Shown piece by piece: positions 16,834 to 30,464 of a stretch of DNA of 64,000 nt. Positions within the stretch are counted from its first letter, which is position 1; each line of letters begins with the position of its first letter. The notes under the pieces are model-generated. The model did not search any database. It was not told the origin of the DNA and worked only from the letters and a program-made list of their open reading frames with translations. The translations under genes were made by a program, and so were the position numbers. Origin of the DNA: Henckelia pumila (lineage: Eukaryota > Streptophyta > Magnoliopsida > Lamiales > Gesneriaceae); assembly GCF_033568475.1 (NCBI RefSeq), contig NC_133121.1:3534001-3598000 (forward strand), in the 5' to 3' direction.

Positions 16834-19800
16834 TCATGACAGATCGAAAGATCCTTGACCTTCGGTGATAGCGTAGACAATTTTCTGGTACATAATTTCC
16901 TAGTAACAAGAAAAAAAAATTTTAACAGTTCGAAAGATGGGACATTCATTGAAAGTTGCAAGACACCCACATAAAGCATTGACACTAGAGTTGGGAATCT
17001 CCTGGCATTAGTACCCCACTCTTTGAACTATTTATATACCCTGAGTCCGGGGGGAGTAAGTCGGAACCAAGTAAATTGTCACCCAAACCCATACCTTGGT
17101 AGAGTATGGAGGAAGCTTTAAGTAGTTCGCACATGTCATCACGCTTGGTAGGTCATCATCAGCAGTTTCTGATGGACCAGAACCATTATGTGCCATGTTG
17201 CCCATGCTTGAAGAATGCTGTTCCAATTACCAGTGTGTCAAGATACACATCATTAAAATGTTGGTGAAGTTGAGACTAACAGACAGATCAACAAAAGCTT
17301 TCTCAAATACCTTTCTGACTATTGTCAATTTTGGATTGAGGGCAGCCAAACCACCTGGAGGGAGACGAGGAGCACCAGTTACAAATTGACAGAAGGCCCG
17401 TTGCTGTTCTGGGTTGAATTCCCCCATGATTTCAAGAAGCTGATGCATGATGAAGAGGCACAATATAAACAAAACTTTAAAAAGATGGACTTGAGAAATG
17501 TGAGAAATTATTTTTTTTTGCAGCCCTCTAATTACTATTCTTTGCATGGAAACAAAAAATTAAAAGTTTCCATACATTTACAACTGCAGGACTCTTAGCA
17601 GTATACCCATGATCAAATTTGATGTGATCTGCAAGTGCATCAGCCTGCATTAAAAAACATAAGACTGATTAACCAGAGTTGTACGGGAGTGCAACTTTGC
17701 AAGTCCAACTTGAGTAACTCCACTACTCCAGAAAATATATTACCTTCCACAGCTCTCTACGGCCGCATAGCAGATAGTCCACCTCATTTGCCGAAAAGAT
17801 TTGTAGAGTTGAGATGTCAAACACCTAGCCACAAGTTCATAATATTAATTTCATGTCATTCATGCCATGACCAATTCTGTTGAAATTCAACGAGTAAACT
17901 TAGATGACTCTACCATCCAAATTAAAGCATACTCTGCTTGGTGCTTGCTAAAGAGTAGGACTCAATTATTTTTGGCCATTTGGGGATGCCAAAAATACAT
18001 CCATATTTCGGCATTTGTACTATCTATCCAGTGGCAATCAAACTCATTATCCTTGTATTAATCTGTTTCCCAGAAATACATTTTTTTGTCAACAAGTTCA
18101 ACCATACTTCAAGACTCTGCTAAAATCACTTTCTTTGAATTCTCTAAACTACCTTAAACGGATTACTTGGGGAGCTTAACTGCCTCAATGCATTGGTCTT
18201 TTCTGTCTAGTATCTATTAGCCTCTTCTCTCTCTCCACTCCCCAATGGCTATCACACTCATCATCATTCTATAATTTCTCTTCGCTGAACTACATATTTT
18301 CCATCAAACTTCAAGAATATCAAGGATAATCTCCCACAAGTTAATTTTTACATAACTTTCTTCAAAGTTTCTAAGATACTTATCCCTTTCTTATTATTAT
18401 ATATTTAAATAAAAAAATAGTGACCAGAAATACCAGTATATCCACTTCAGCATAAACAAAATGTACATTTCAAAACCAACATGATTTTGGCTATTAAGAT
18501 CAAATAAAGCAGAGCACCTGATTAAAGCCAGATCTAAATGCTTCCATTTGGCGCATGATCCCAGTCCCTACTATAGCATCTACCACAAGGGAAATATATT
18601 CCCCCAAACTACTCATTTCCACCTGCAATTTCAGGACGATTGGAAACGGTGAAAACAGTACCACAAGTATTAAGATGTAGGGTAAATGAGCAAGGAATGC
18701 TTTCGACACAGGGACAGAGAGGTATGCCGTATGTGCTCACATTCTCATCGCCTGGTTTTAGTACATAATCCGGATAGCCAGGAAGGGAGAAATCTAAACA
18801 GAGGTCTTCTATAGAAACTCCACGGAAACGCAACTCTTGTTGATTAGAGCTTCCAATTGAATCTAAATATTGTTTCCGGCATACAAGGGCTTGCAATTCT
18901 TGTAAAGTAGTCCCAAGTTCAGTGTCAAAAGAAATGATATCATGTAAATCCAGCTCCTGTTGAAGGTGAAAAGATGATGTCATTTTCTAAATCAATTGAC
19001 ACACATAGTCAACTGTCATTTAACCAACTATCTCAACAATGTAACAAACTTACTTGACCAAGTAGAAGCTTATAAAAGGCAGTAGAAAGCGGCAAATCCA
19101 AAAGCCTCCCATCTTGAAGTGCTTTGGCCATTACTCTTCCAAGTAAACGAAAATGATCGATGACTTTAGAAAACTGGCTACCCTCAGAAGTATCAACGTT
19201 GGGGGGCCAAGGTCGTGGAAACAACCCAAGAGGCACATGCACAGAATCTCCACCATCACCAACTGTATGCATAGACAGCTCATGAGGTTTCATATCCGAT
19301 TGAACACCTACATCAATTTCCATTGAGGGTCTACCCAACATTAAACTTGACCTCCACATTCCTAATCCAACTTTCTGAAGGTCGTGGCTTAAAAGAGTGT
19401 AAAACTCTAGTGTGGGCCCCAATCCAGTGCCAACCTCACCAAAATATTCAACCTCGAGCACAGCTTTTTGACTAGAATACATCTCCATAACTTTTGCTGC
19501 AGAATCTAATATTCGATTCCGGGAAACACGAACTTTCTGGCGCTGTAATCTCCCAACTCTCACCTCCCTTTCATTTGTCGATCCATGACCATCAACACCT
19601 TGCTGCTGCTGTAGGCGATATAGTGCACGGGACAGTCCAAACGCTGTTGAATAAAAGTACTGGCGTCGAGTCTCAAAAGGAAACAAAAATGGGCAAGCTT
19701 TTGTCAGTTGATAGCACCATGAAGGAAGAGATCCACTGCAAAGAGCAAGTGCATCCTGAATCTGTCGAGCCAATTTTGGAGTAAGCTTGCTATTTATATA

Positions 19801-22800
19801 TTCTTCTGGACGAGCTTTGACCCCAGCGGCACTAAGTTCATCCAGATTTGAAACTTTCCCATCAGAGTAACTGTCTATCACAGCTTGAACTCGCAATTTA
19901 GGCGCAAGCTGGTTCAATCCCTCTAGTACGCGTAATAGTGCTAATATATTATAGGTGGGATTACTTCTTTCCAGGTCACAAGGAAGTTCCCCTTGCAGGA
20001 TGCTATCAAGCAGTGAGAAACGATGCGAGGACACATCAGCTCCAGAATTACTTGAAGTACTAGCTTTTGCAGAACTGGATGGAATGGTAGAAGTCACAGT
20101 ACCAACTGAAGGCCTCTCAGCTTGATTACTTGGTTTTTGATACAATATAGTGTAAATATCAGTCCAAAGTCGGCTTCCATCACTAGATAAAAGGTCTGTT
20201 CCAGTAAACACATCCTCATCATCCCCACTCGAAACAAGCTGGCGTTGAATTGCCTGATAAATAGTCAAGTTTCTATTAAGCAGCTTCCCTCCCGCTGTAA
20301 ATGTAAGTCTAGGAGGATCATCAATGCCAGAGAGTGGGCGACCATGCCGATCTCTAACCCCCCTTACACCTCTATAATTTCCCGATGCAAGCCCAGCCAT
20401 AGCAGCAGCAGCAAAGGACATTGCACCTCTTGAACCTAATGAACTCCCACGCCTGAACTCTATAGAATCAGATCCTTTTGCTGATGTGCCTTGGCTGCTA
20501 GAACTACATGTTGGATTGTTCTGAACATCATTTGAAGCAGGGGCTGGACTGTCTTCCGAAGAATCACCCAATTTAACATCATGCACTTTGTCTGGCATGC
20601 AAATGGGAAGAGTATCATCTCTCAATACCTGTCAATGAAGATATCAGTATTCAAATTTATCAAGTATTCCTTAAAGACAAAGAAGTGTTTTTATAGGAAA
20701 CAAAATTTATTAATAATTAATAAATAAATAGAAATGTAGAGTTGAAGGATATCCTTTCGATCATCTGTTAATACAACACAAATAAAATATTAATATTTTA
20801 TTAATCTAAGGGTGACAAAACAATGTTTCAACATTTACAGCAGCACTTGGACATCATCTTAGTGACATCAAACCTAGGCCCTATTTGTTTGGCAAAGTAA
20901 ATATTAGAAAATATGGAGAAAATCAAGCATGAACTCATTATGGCTGAGAATCAGAAACATAGCACAGGGAAACTCAAAATGTGGTCTATCTTTCTCCCAA
21001 TGCTCTTATCACTATAGTCAATGTTCCACGCAGATCAAATACTAGGTAGACGAATAACAATTCAGTAGATTTTTTTACCTAATGTATAAAACAGTTTTAG
21101 TTTAACCAAAAGAAACCAAAGCCAAGATATATTTCGCATGGCCATCTCCACCCATCCCTGACCCCCACCCCAATACACCACTTACAATATAACATGTTTT
21201 GCTGACATAACTAATGTCTTTAAATATTATTTCCCCCCAACATACTGTATCAAACCAATGCACTGAGTCTTTTTAAAGCGGAACACATTTTTCCTCATGC
21301 ATGAAACTGAAAACAGGCACATAAATTGGTTAATAGTTCCGGAAGCATACATCATCATTGTCATCGTCATCATCATCTGAGACATCATCATCTTCAATCA
21401 CCAAAGTTTCATCAATTTCGAAGGGCGACATATCCAATTCATCATCCTGTGACGCAGACAACTAAAATATGAATTCAAAATAGAAAATAGAAAGACAAAA
21501 TTGTCAAGATACACCAGGAGAAACAAAATCACATAAGAAAAACAGACTACAGTTCCATCCCAAATCATGATATAGGCAAAAAGGAATAAAAAAAATCGAC
21601 TCATACTAAGTTAAAGTTTGTCTTGTCCGCATTTATACTTCCTGGGTCCAATATGAGCTTAGGGGATGACGAAAATTCCAAAAATGTGAATGACTGCAGG
21701 GTAAAAGGGCTTGAGCCATAAAACACTATTGGTGTGTTTGGTTGGGTTCTTGACTCATCTCAAGAGCCCAAGAATGTGAACGGAAAAAACTTAATCAACG
21801 TTTTCATTGCCAAATTTTTTTTACACCAAAGTTTGACCAAACGTCATTTCACATTTCAAACAAATTATTCAAAACATAAAAACTGTGATCATTTGATCCT
21901 CTCTACTTTTTTACAACCAATCATTATACATACACCCTTTTCATATAATCATCACACCACACCTCCATCTGCACACACATGGATTTTCAAAAATTAGTAC
22001 CCAAGCACTCTTCTTAGAATTTGAGTGGAGTTGCCCATCCAAATACCAGCTAAATGTTTTTTTTTTTGCAGCTATTTCCAAAAAGAAGAGGTAAAACATA
22101 GGTACAACAAGATATTCAGCAAAAAAATTTATTAACCAATTCATCTCCAAATATAGGTAGAACGGTTGGATAACCTAATTAACTGTTGATTCGTTCACAC
22201 ACACGCTTCATAAGAGATTGCAGCAGCAGTAAATTTCATAGAGTGTTCATTCTGGGTGAACAGTTCTTATTGACAATGCCTGACTTTACTTGAGGTCAAA
22301 AAAGGTTAACTGGAATCTCATTTCGGAGATCCCTTCCATTTCAAAAAAAAGGGTTACAAAACAAGTTTTCTCGTGTGTAAACCATGCTAAACTTGTGTAT
22401 GTGTTATGGGAACAAAGGTGTGGATTAAGGCACTCAAAGTGGCTTGGCAGTGGAGCAGGGTTCGCAGAAGAGCCGATATTTTCCCTTTCCGTGAGGGGAA
22501 CACCAAAGACTGGAGAGTTGACTACAAATGGGTTTCGCTGCCTCCAAAATAACCACAAAAATATAGACATTAAGTTTGATTACCTAACGATTCCAAATAA
22601 ACATACTCAGATGGTTTAGATATTCCAAAGAAAAATATTTCAACACAAGCACATGATTGCGCAAGAACGATTCAAATACTATGCATGTCAAGAGATTTGA
22701 AATCTAAATGAAACTAGTCCATAGTAATTCTTAAAACATAAATGCAAACCTCGGAACTTGTGTCCGCATCCAATGGCTTCGTTTGATTATCTTTGTCCAG

Positions 22801-25800
22801 AGCTGCTCTTCTACGAGTTGCATTCCTGGTTTGGGGTCCCCTCCCCTCTTCTGGGCCAGGTTTCAAGACTGCCTTGCCCTTTGCTTTTAATGAGATGGAA
22901 CTTTTATCTTGTGGAGACTCTTTTTTCGTGGTATCACCTATATTAAGAGATGACCTGGATCGTGTTGAATGACGTCGAACAGCAGAAGCTGGAGTAAAAG
23001 TAGATGGTGAAGAAACACCAGCACCTGCAGGAGTGGTCCCAGACTCCGTATTCCCATCAGACACCGAAGACTTCAAACCAGAATCACTTCGTTGAATCCT
23101 GGGCCACAGGAAGTCTTCAACAGTAGCCAAACTTGCTAATGGATCAATCAGTACAACATTTGAAGAGTAATCACGGAGAGATTTCTCCCCCGGGGCTCTG
23201 CAAAGACGCAGCTTGAATGGTTGAGACAATGCACTTAACCCAGAAGAAAGGCGAGCATTTCCCCCAGATGATCGAGAAGTGTGGCTAAGAACAACAGGGA
23301 ATCGTTCCACGGATGAGAGAGCATTTTGAAGTTTTTGAACCAAAACACTCATCGGGACTACATTCCTTTCATCAACACTACGAGGGAGCGCAATGGAAAC
23401 AAAAGACTTATATCTTCTGATAGCTTGTTGCCGGAGCTTAGGCAGATTAGCTTCGGAAATTCTCTCCTTGGAGAAATACCCACAAGTAAAGTAGTTGAGC
23501 AAAGATGCAACTACTCCACTACCAATGAACTCAAAAGTTGAAACACCGTCTCCTCTGCTCAGCTCCTGCAGCATCTCAATTATAACGTCGACCAGGTGTT
23601 CCTCTTTGCTGATAGAACTGTCAGAAAATCGAGCACCATGAGCTTTCGATTTTCCCTTCAGTTTAGTCTTCTGATCATCAATCCCCACATTCAACTTCTC
23701 GCAAAGATTCCTGAGTCGGAGCAGATCATCCGTAAATCCAATTTCATGGGAATTTGGATCTGAAGGAAAATATTTTTCTTTGAAAGTTTTTGCATGTGCA
23801 CTAACAGTAGCCCGAAGAGGTGAGTTGACAGTTGAGATTTCAGCCGAGTTGGATGGCGAAATTAAATTTGGAGTCGAGTTTATAGAATCATCCACAACAT
23901 TTACATCTGTGCAATTACCACCTCGTCGTCGATTTCGCCTAGAACGGGTTGATGATCCAGTAATAGAATCATTATCCTTCTCATTGGTGGACAGCTGTGA
24001 AGTGCCGGTAGATCCAGACAGTATCAACATGTCCACAGCATGAACAACACCTTCCCTTACAAACATCTTAGAGAAAACACCAGGAAGCTTTTCCATTAAA
24101 ATCTCTGCTATCTGAAGAGCGGGGACTAAAACATGAGGATCTTTCCAAGCTAAGACCCCTGCCAAGAAACTAAACCAAAATAACCAAATGAGTATGTTTC
24201 AACGGCTGTCTAGTTAAGATCTATTCATATCCTGCAGGGAGAAGCGGAGGAACTTGATGCATACCTCGATATGTTTGTAACATTTATCAAAGACTGAATC
24301 ATTTCAGCTGTGCTGAAGAACATCAGTTTTCCAATGACTGAGAGACACTGATGGCGAACAGGAGCATTCACACTGGAACCATATATCTGCATGCCAAACC
24401 ACGTTTTAACAAATGTTATAGAACTACATAGAAAACAGAAAATATCAACGCGGAAAAAGTTCATGCTTACCTGGATAACAACAGGAAGAAGATCCATTCC
24501 AAATTGTTGCAGAAGTTCAGGTTGCTCGTTCAATAGTTTCTCCCGAGTTGAAACCTCTTGTATATTTCCATTTGAATCTTCTTGTTTTCCAGAAGTGCCT
24601 GAATGATCGCTCTTAGGAAAAGAACCTTTGGCAAAAAGATTACTGTTGACTGGAAGAGATATCGTCCCTTGAGGAAGTGGTGGAAGAAGCTCATTTGCGA
24701 GGTTCACGACCTCAAATATCTGATGAGAGAGAAAAATGCATGTTTATATCCTGGAGAATCAAAACCGAAACTATAGGAACCGTTTCATTTCCAATATAAA
24801 ATGAATGTGAGGTTACAGTAAAATCACACAAAGGAGATAGCATTACCAACTTCATCAACTGATATGGTGGCGAGTACAATTTTTTTAAAAAAAAAACCTG
24901 AGGAAAGGAAATCTCGATAGATATGGATAAGAGCAAAGGCCAAGTATGGAAGTGGATCATACCTGCTCCGGTGGTCTACTTAAGGCAGGTGAAACAGACA
25001 TGCTTGAAACAAGACCAGACCCCGACAGAATATCTTTAAGAATGCCACTAATTCCAAGGAGGAGTAAGGATTTTGAACCTAAAGGAGAACCATTGGCACA
25101 TATTGAAAGAAGCCGAATCAATCCCTGCACACTGAAAAGGTCATTATCCGGCACCTATAAAAATTAACCATCAAAACAATAATTGAACTCACTGTGTATG
25201 TAGTACTGCTGAGGGAAACCTGAGCACCACCAGAAATGCTGGATGAAATGAGTGCTGCAGCTTGTGTGACAAGTCCATGATTGCAAAGTGCATCAAGTTT
25301 TTCTGATGATGAAGCAAATGCTTCAGCAATCCGCGTCAAGCATATAGATGCATGTTCTAAAACCTAAAACCAAACGAAGATCATGGGGCAATATGGAGTT
25401 AGCAGGGGATGAGAAACCTTTAAGCTAATAAAGCTAAAATTCTCATCAAAACATGCAGAGGCTCTATAGCACCTTAGCATCATGATACTGTAGAAGATTA
25501 GTCAACAATGGAACAGCTTCCATAACAAAATCAGCTGCATCTGAAGGCAGTTTCTTGCACATGTTTGCAGCAGTAGCTAGGGCGACCCTCTGAAGCGAAA
25601 TAAAGTAAGAGTACATTCATTACAAGCAGAATCAAGGGAAGTATTGAAATGGCTAAAAGACCAAAAAATATCCAGCAACGAAGCCAGAAAGAATCTACTT
25701 ATGTGACCTGAACACCAGTGGAGAAAAAGTCAAGATACGAAAGCACGGCCATAAGTGCACCAGCCCGCAAGCAAGCAGTAGGGTGCTCCTGCGATATCTT

Positions 25801-26903
25801 CTTCAAAGCTTGCAGTGACTGTTCAAACAATGCAAGTATCAAGACTACAATTTATCACGTGAGCATACCAATGTTTCCACATTGAAGGTCTAAACAGATA
25901 GACAGGAATAAAATTCATCAAAACAGAAAGACAGATTTCATTAGCATGTCATTGCCAAAAGAATTTCCATGCCCATGTAATTTCACTATCGATAATCAAA
26001 GTTGTTCACCTGTTCAGCCAAGTCCATGTACTCAATGGTAAGCAGCCTAGCAACAAGGCACGAAACAGCACCATAATGAACCACCGCAGCACATGAGGAC
26101 GGAAGCACATCGACCAAGTGTGTCAATGCCCGCGCTGCCAGAAGCATGATATCAGGATTACTCTCGTGATTAAGCAATCCCACGAGCACGGGAACAAAAG
26201 AATCAACTGAGAAAGAACTCAAAGATTCCTCGGTCCCAATGGAAAGCATATCACAGAGCTGGGTTAGTGCCTCCACTTGCTTTCCCTCCTCGCCATCGGC
26301 CCTCAACCCAGACAAAATCTTCTTCAGCCGCCCATTTTGCTGGGAAGACGAACTTCCACCAATAGCAGAGCTCGGGAGCAAATCATCCAATCCAGCACCC
26401 AGCTTTCTCAACAACCCTTGAAGGGCACTACTCGCAGAAGTCAAATTCTGGTGCAAAATCCCAACTCCACCCTCACTGTCATTTTCATCTTCCTCGACTC
26501 CCTCGTGTGAGTCAACGTTTAGCCCTATGCTCCTTTCTCTTTCCGCATCTCTATCCCTGTGCCTGATTTCAGGTTCTTTCTCTTTACCTTTATCAGAGCT
26601 GCTGTTGTCATTATTCTCCCAATTTTGATAACTGCTTAGGTTTTTGCGTCGGCGGCCACGATTACTGGAGGCAGAGGCCGCGGAAGGTTCTGGAGTGGTG
26701 TCCATGGAAGAGAGACGAGCAGCAGTTCGGGAACGAGTCGAAATCAATGGAGCAGTAGTGGTGGCGTTGCTAACAGTTGCGGCGGTGGAGGTGGGGATTA
26801 TACGAGCACGTTTGGTGGCGCGTGTGATAGTGGGTCCAGATGTAGAACGAGAAGGCGCTGCTGAGGTAGATGCCTCCGCCCGCTTGCGGCTCCGAGTTTC
26901 CAT
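16834..26903 (-). CDS. UPL3: HECT E3 ubiquitin-protein ligase UPL3/KAKTUS type
   Basis: Seventeen exons encode about 1901 aa (Arabidopsis UPL3 is about 1890): 26903-26010, 25818-25708, 25589-25473, 25363-25193, 25124-24963, 24719-24471, 24386-24265, 24169-22750, 21446-21351, 20628-19054, 18956-18741, 18622-18518, 17824-17744, 17644-17576, 17439-17311, 17217-17095 and 16899-16834. All junctions are GT-AG and in frame. The start [11 protein letters not shown] fits the family. After a low-complexity Ser/Thr/Arg N-terminus come armadillo-like repeats (about 170-750), a basic/Ser-rich region, and an acidic run of Asp ([13 protein letters not shown]). The C-terminal HECT domain begins near the [18 protein letters not shown] segment. 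The catalytic cysteine is in [16 protein letters not shown] and the protein ends [11 protein letters not shown]3 ligases move ubiquitin onto target transcription factors and regulate trichome branching and seed metabolism in Arabidopsis. The gene is intact; introns 8 (about 1.3 kb) and 9 (about 0.7 kb) are the longest. Confidence 0.96.
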
Positions 26904-27256
26904 ACAAGGGCCCTTCAACACCTGGGAATCAACTCGCCGATCAATCGGCGATCGAACTTTCTGCCGATCCTGGAATTCGTATCATCTCACTCTTGCAATA
27001 ACCCAAAAAAGCCCTAATTCCTCGAAGCTGGAAACAAAACCGAATCTTTAAAAATTGTGTTAGGCAAAACACAATAGAACCCCAATTCGGTTGAATCGCC
27101 ACGAATTTATATCAATTTGCGATCGAACCCTGCGAAGATTAAACAACAATCAAACAGGAAATTAAAACGTGCAAGCGGATGTGTGAACCGAGGGATTGGC
27201 AGCAGAGTAGAGGAATATTGTAGAATATATATATATATATATATACTGATATAAGG
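26904..27256 (-). promoter_or_regulatory. 5' UTR and proximal promoter of UPL3, ending at a MITE
   Basis: Only about 350 bp separate the UPL3 ATG from the foldback element that begins at 27257. A TA-dinucleotide run lies at about 27225-27244. The transcription start must lie in this stretch or beyond the element. No other gene is present. Confidence 0.5.
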
Positions 27257-27623
27257 AGACTTGATCCCCCGCACCCTAGGGTGCGGGGAATCCGTGCACA
27301 CCCGTACTCAAAATAATTTCGATTGACTTGAAATTTTTACGGTAGGATCGTTTTAAAAATACGAATCCAATGATATATCATATGCTACAAATTTCAATTT
27401 CGATGGCCGGTATCGTGAAGATAGCCGAAAATAGGGTTAAATGTGCAAGTTTTGGTCATTTTCATGATTCCGACCATCGAGATTGAAATTTGTAGCATAT
27501 GATATATCATTGAATTCGTATTTTTAAAACGATCCTACTATAAAAATTTCAATTCAATCGGAATTATTTTGAGCACGGGTGTGCACGGATTCCCCGCACC
27601 CTAGGGTGCGGGGGATCAAGTCT
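27257..27623. mobile_element. Foldback MITE with about 160-bp arms and 11-bp target duplication (Mutator-like)
   Basis: The two ends are near-perfect inverted copies: the left arm starts AGACTTGATCCCCCGCACCC and the right arm is its reverse complement. Arms extend about 160 bp each, leaving a spacer of only a few dozen bases. ACTGATATAAG flanks both sides (27245-27255 and 27624-27634). An 11-bp duplication and long terminal inverted repeats fit Mutator-like MITEs. Each arm also contains its own perfect palindrome, CCGCACCCTAGGGTGCGG. No coding capacity. Confidence 0.85.
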
Positions 27624-27634
27624 ACTGATATAAG

Positions 27635-28075
27635 TATATATTTATATATATATATATATATTTTCACTGTAAAAACAAATGGAAAACCCTAATTTTTTCG
27701 GTGATTTTCGTATAGCATAAATGTAAATATATTTTTTGTTTAGCATGAATAAAATTTAGCATGCATTTAGTGTTTGTATAAAACTATGTGATTATATTTA
27801 TATAAAAATAATATTAATGTTCGTTGATGTTTTATATTATACTAATATATTAATATAAAAACGTCTGCTGAACGTGTAGGTATAAAGTTGAATATTTAGT
27901 CATATAAATATGATAATATATTTTAATTTTCAAATTAATGATTTTTAAAAAAATCAATTAAGTAATTTAAATTTTTGAAAATATAGATAAAGATAGGATT
28001 TTAAATTTTTAAACATTTTTTTTTAAAAAAAAATAAGTTTTAGTCGATAATTACGAGAAAATTTTATATATGTGA

Positions 28076-28122
<47 letters not shown>

Positions 28123-28512
28123 TAAAACACAAAAAAATTATTAAACATATTACGGGTTAATTTTTTGAAACATAACTCCTACCCAATCAAATCCATTAAA
28201 AATCAAATTAACAAAAACTCACATTGAAGTCGTTTAACGATTAAACATAACTCTCACCCGATTCAACCTGTTAAAATTTTGTTTTTTTTTTTATATATGT
28301 GCCTATATTTTTAGTCTTTTTATTGCTACTTCTTGTTTTTAAAAATTTCTATAGGACGTCTACTCTCATCAAACATAAACGTTAGATATCAGTAGGGACG
28401 GATATATGAGGATATGAAATTAATATTATATATCAATTTTTAACAAATATGTATATATGTTTTAATCTACTATATATCCAACCTAATTTGTTAGGTTTTA
28501 GCCTATATTAGA
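27635..28512. repeat. AT-rich DNA with TA microsatellites
   Basis: Extremely AT-rich. A long (TA)n run is present at about 28082-28121 and a shorter one at about 27640-27661. No coding sequence is seen. Confidence 0.7.
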
Positions 28513-29212
28513 TAGAGATGGCAATGAGTCGGATCTAAACCCGATCCCGCATCAACACCGCCTAAGCGGGTCCGGGACGGGTCTCGGATTTGACCAAACT
28601 CGCCCCGAACCCACCCCGTCATAATATATATATATATATAAATATATGTGTAATATTAATAATATATGATTTTTGTTATGATGCCCATCAACCATGCTCA
28701 ACTTTGTGCCCATCATGTACAAGTCAACTCACCTATTGTACTGGTCAACTCACTTATTGTACATGGTGGACACAGAGTTGGGCATGGTTGGTGGACAGCA
28801 TAACAAAACTCAATAATATATAATAATAATTTTATCTAAATAATTAATAGTTTATCCATAATTTGAGTGTATAATATTATTGGATTGAAATGAATTTATT
28901 TTATTATGATATGTTTAGTATAAAAATATATAATTATAATATTTTTCGGCTAATAATTATTAATTAATTACAAGTTGATAAATTTTAACTTTTGATAATA
29001 TTTTTTTTGTCTTAAATATTATCAATATATATTTGAAATTAAATTTAATGATTTTTTTTAATTTTTAAAATTTTTAATTTAATAAATTTAAAAATATTTA
29101 ATTTTTACGGGTCCAACGGGTTTAACCCGGATTAGATCCACCGGGTTCGCAGAGCGGGGCGGGTCCCGGGTTTAGCCAAACCCTCCCCAGACCCGTCCCG
29201 TTATCATCCCTA
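28513..29212. mobile_element. hAT-type non-autonomous element, 700 bp
   Basis: Terminal inverted repeats TAGAGATGGCAATGAG (left) and the complement of CCCGTTATCATCCCTA (right). The flanking 8-mers are ATATTAGA (28505-28512) and ATACTAGA (29213-29220), which match at 7 of 8 positions; an 8-bp duplication is the hAT hallmark. Both ends are GC-rich, with runs of CCCGG/CGGGT motifs that can pair with each other, and the middle is AT-rich and non-coding. It carries a second element inside (28668-28811). Confidence 0.75.
28668..28811. mobile_element. Palindromic MITE nested in the hAT-type element
   Basis: A 144-bp near-palindrome starting GATTTTTGTTATGATGCCCA and ending in its imperfect reverse complement (GGTGGACAGCATAACAAAACTC). 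The 10-mer AATAATATAT flanks it on both sides (28658-28667 and 28812-28821). A 9-11 bp duplication points to a Mutator-like MITE, although AT-rich flanks make the exact duplication less certain. Confidence 0.65.
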
Positions 29213-29220
29213 ATACTAGA

Positions 29221-30461
29221 TGATGTACATTTCTTATATTTAACGATTTGAATCTCCTTGTACAAACTTCAATTTTCTTATGCATTTTTTATTTATGTGT
29301 CTTGTTCTCATGGATTAATTGACACATCTTCATTTTTTTCAAATTGGGTTGATTTTAATGATTGAGAAAATTTTAATGTCTATTATTAAGTCTTTGTTAA
29401 ATTGAATTAATTTTTTTGTTTCATGTATTGACGTTAACCGTGGATATTTTCAATAAAACTAAAACTTTATATTAAAATTTTATTTTAACTCAATTTTTTA
29501 TTATTCAAAAAGATTTAAATAATCAGTAAAAAAATACTTCTGAACTTTAAATTAAATTTTAAAAATGACACGAAAAATAGGATTTTATTAAGTTAAAATT
29601 TAACTTTGCTAATAGTGACATATATTTGTGGCCCTCGAGCAGAAAGTTTCTCAATTATTATTTTTTCTATATATCTCACACTCAACAGAAAAGTTTTAAG
29701 AAAATAACGCCTGTACCACGGGTCAAAAAATTGAAACTAATAGTCCTCACTGGAAATTGGTAATTCCGACACCGTCGTACATTGTCGTTACTTAATTTCG
29801 ACCCCTCAAACCTTACATCCTAGATCGGCCATTGTATAATAGACGAAATTCAACGAGTATATATGTTTTGATGGATAACATGCCATAGTTTTGGGAAGAG
29901 TCTGTTTTTTGTATAATACAATTAATTACATCTCGAAGTGTCGTTGAGGAAGTGAGTGATCCTTTTTTTAGCATAAGATAGTTAGTTGAAAATATCTTTT
30001 ACTATTTATTAAGTTTAAGCACCACATAAAAATTGAATGGTGTCTTAGTCTGATTTTTTCTTAATCCAAAAATGTCACTCCACTCACCCGCGTTCTTTTT
30101 GTAATTTTTAATTTACACTATTTTTTATTCCCCCCCATTTTTTTAAATTCATTTCCTTTCCTTCCGTGGATAGGAATGCTCTCATGCTTAAACATAAATA
30201 TTCATATACTACGTCGCACACACATCGGGTGTGCCTCAATTGCTAGTATAGATAATTCATTTGTTATGAGGGACCGGTGCTCCGAACCAAATAAAACTTA
30301 CTTATGACACTTGCCTTTTTTATCTATTGTATATTAGTCTTATATGGCTAGACTGGCTTCTTCTTTGGAGATTTTCTAACCTTACCTTATTCAACAAGAG
30401 ATCGTTTTCTCATTATTTACTACCAAAATAGTAAAACGTTTGGTTTTGAATAATATTTTTT
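29221..30461. other. AT-rich intergenic DNA, nothing assigned
   Basis: No reading frame, terminal repeat or known motif that I can support. The base composition matches the neighbouring intergenic DNA. Confidence 0.5.
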
Positions 30462-30464
30462 TTA

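Noticed and set aside
21729..22020. MITE candidate in UPL3 intron 8 starting GGTGTGTTTGGTTGG
   Set aside because: The start resembles many plant MITEs, but no matching inverted end or target duplication could be found.
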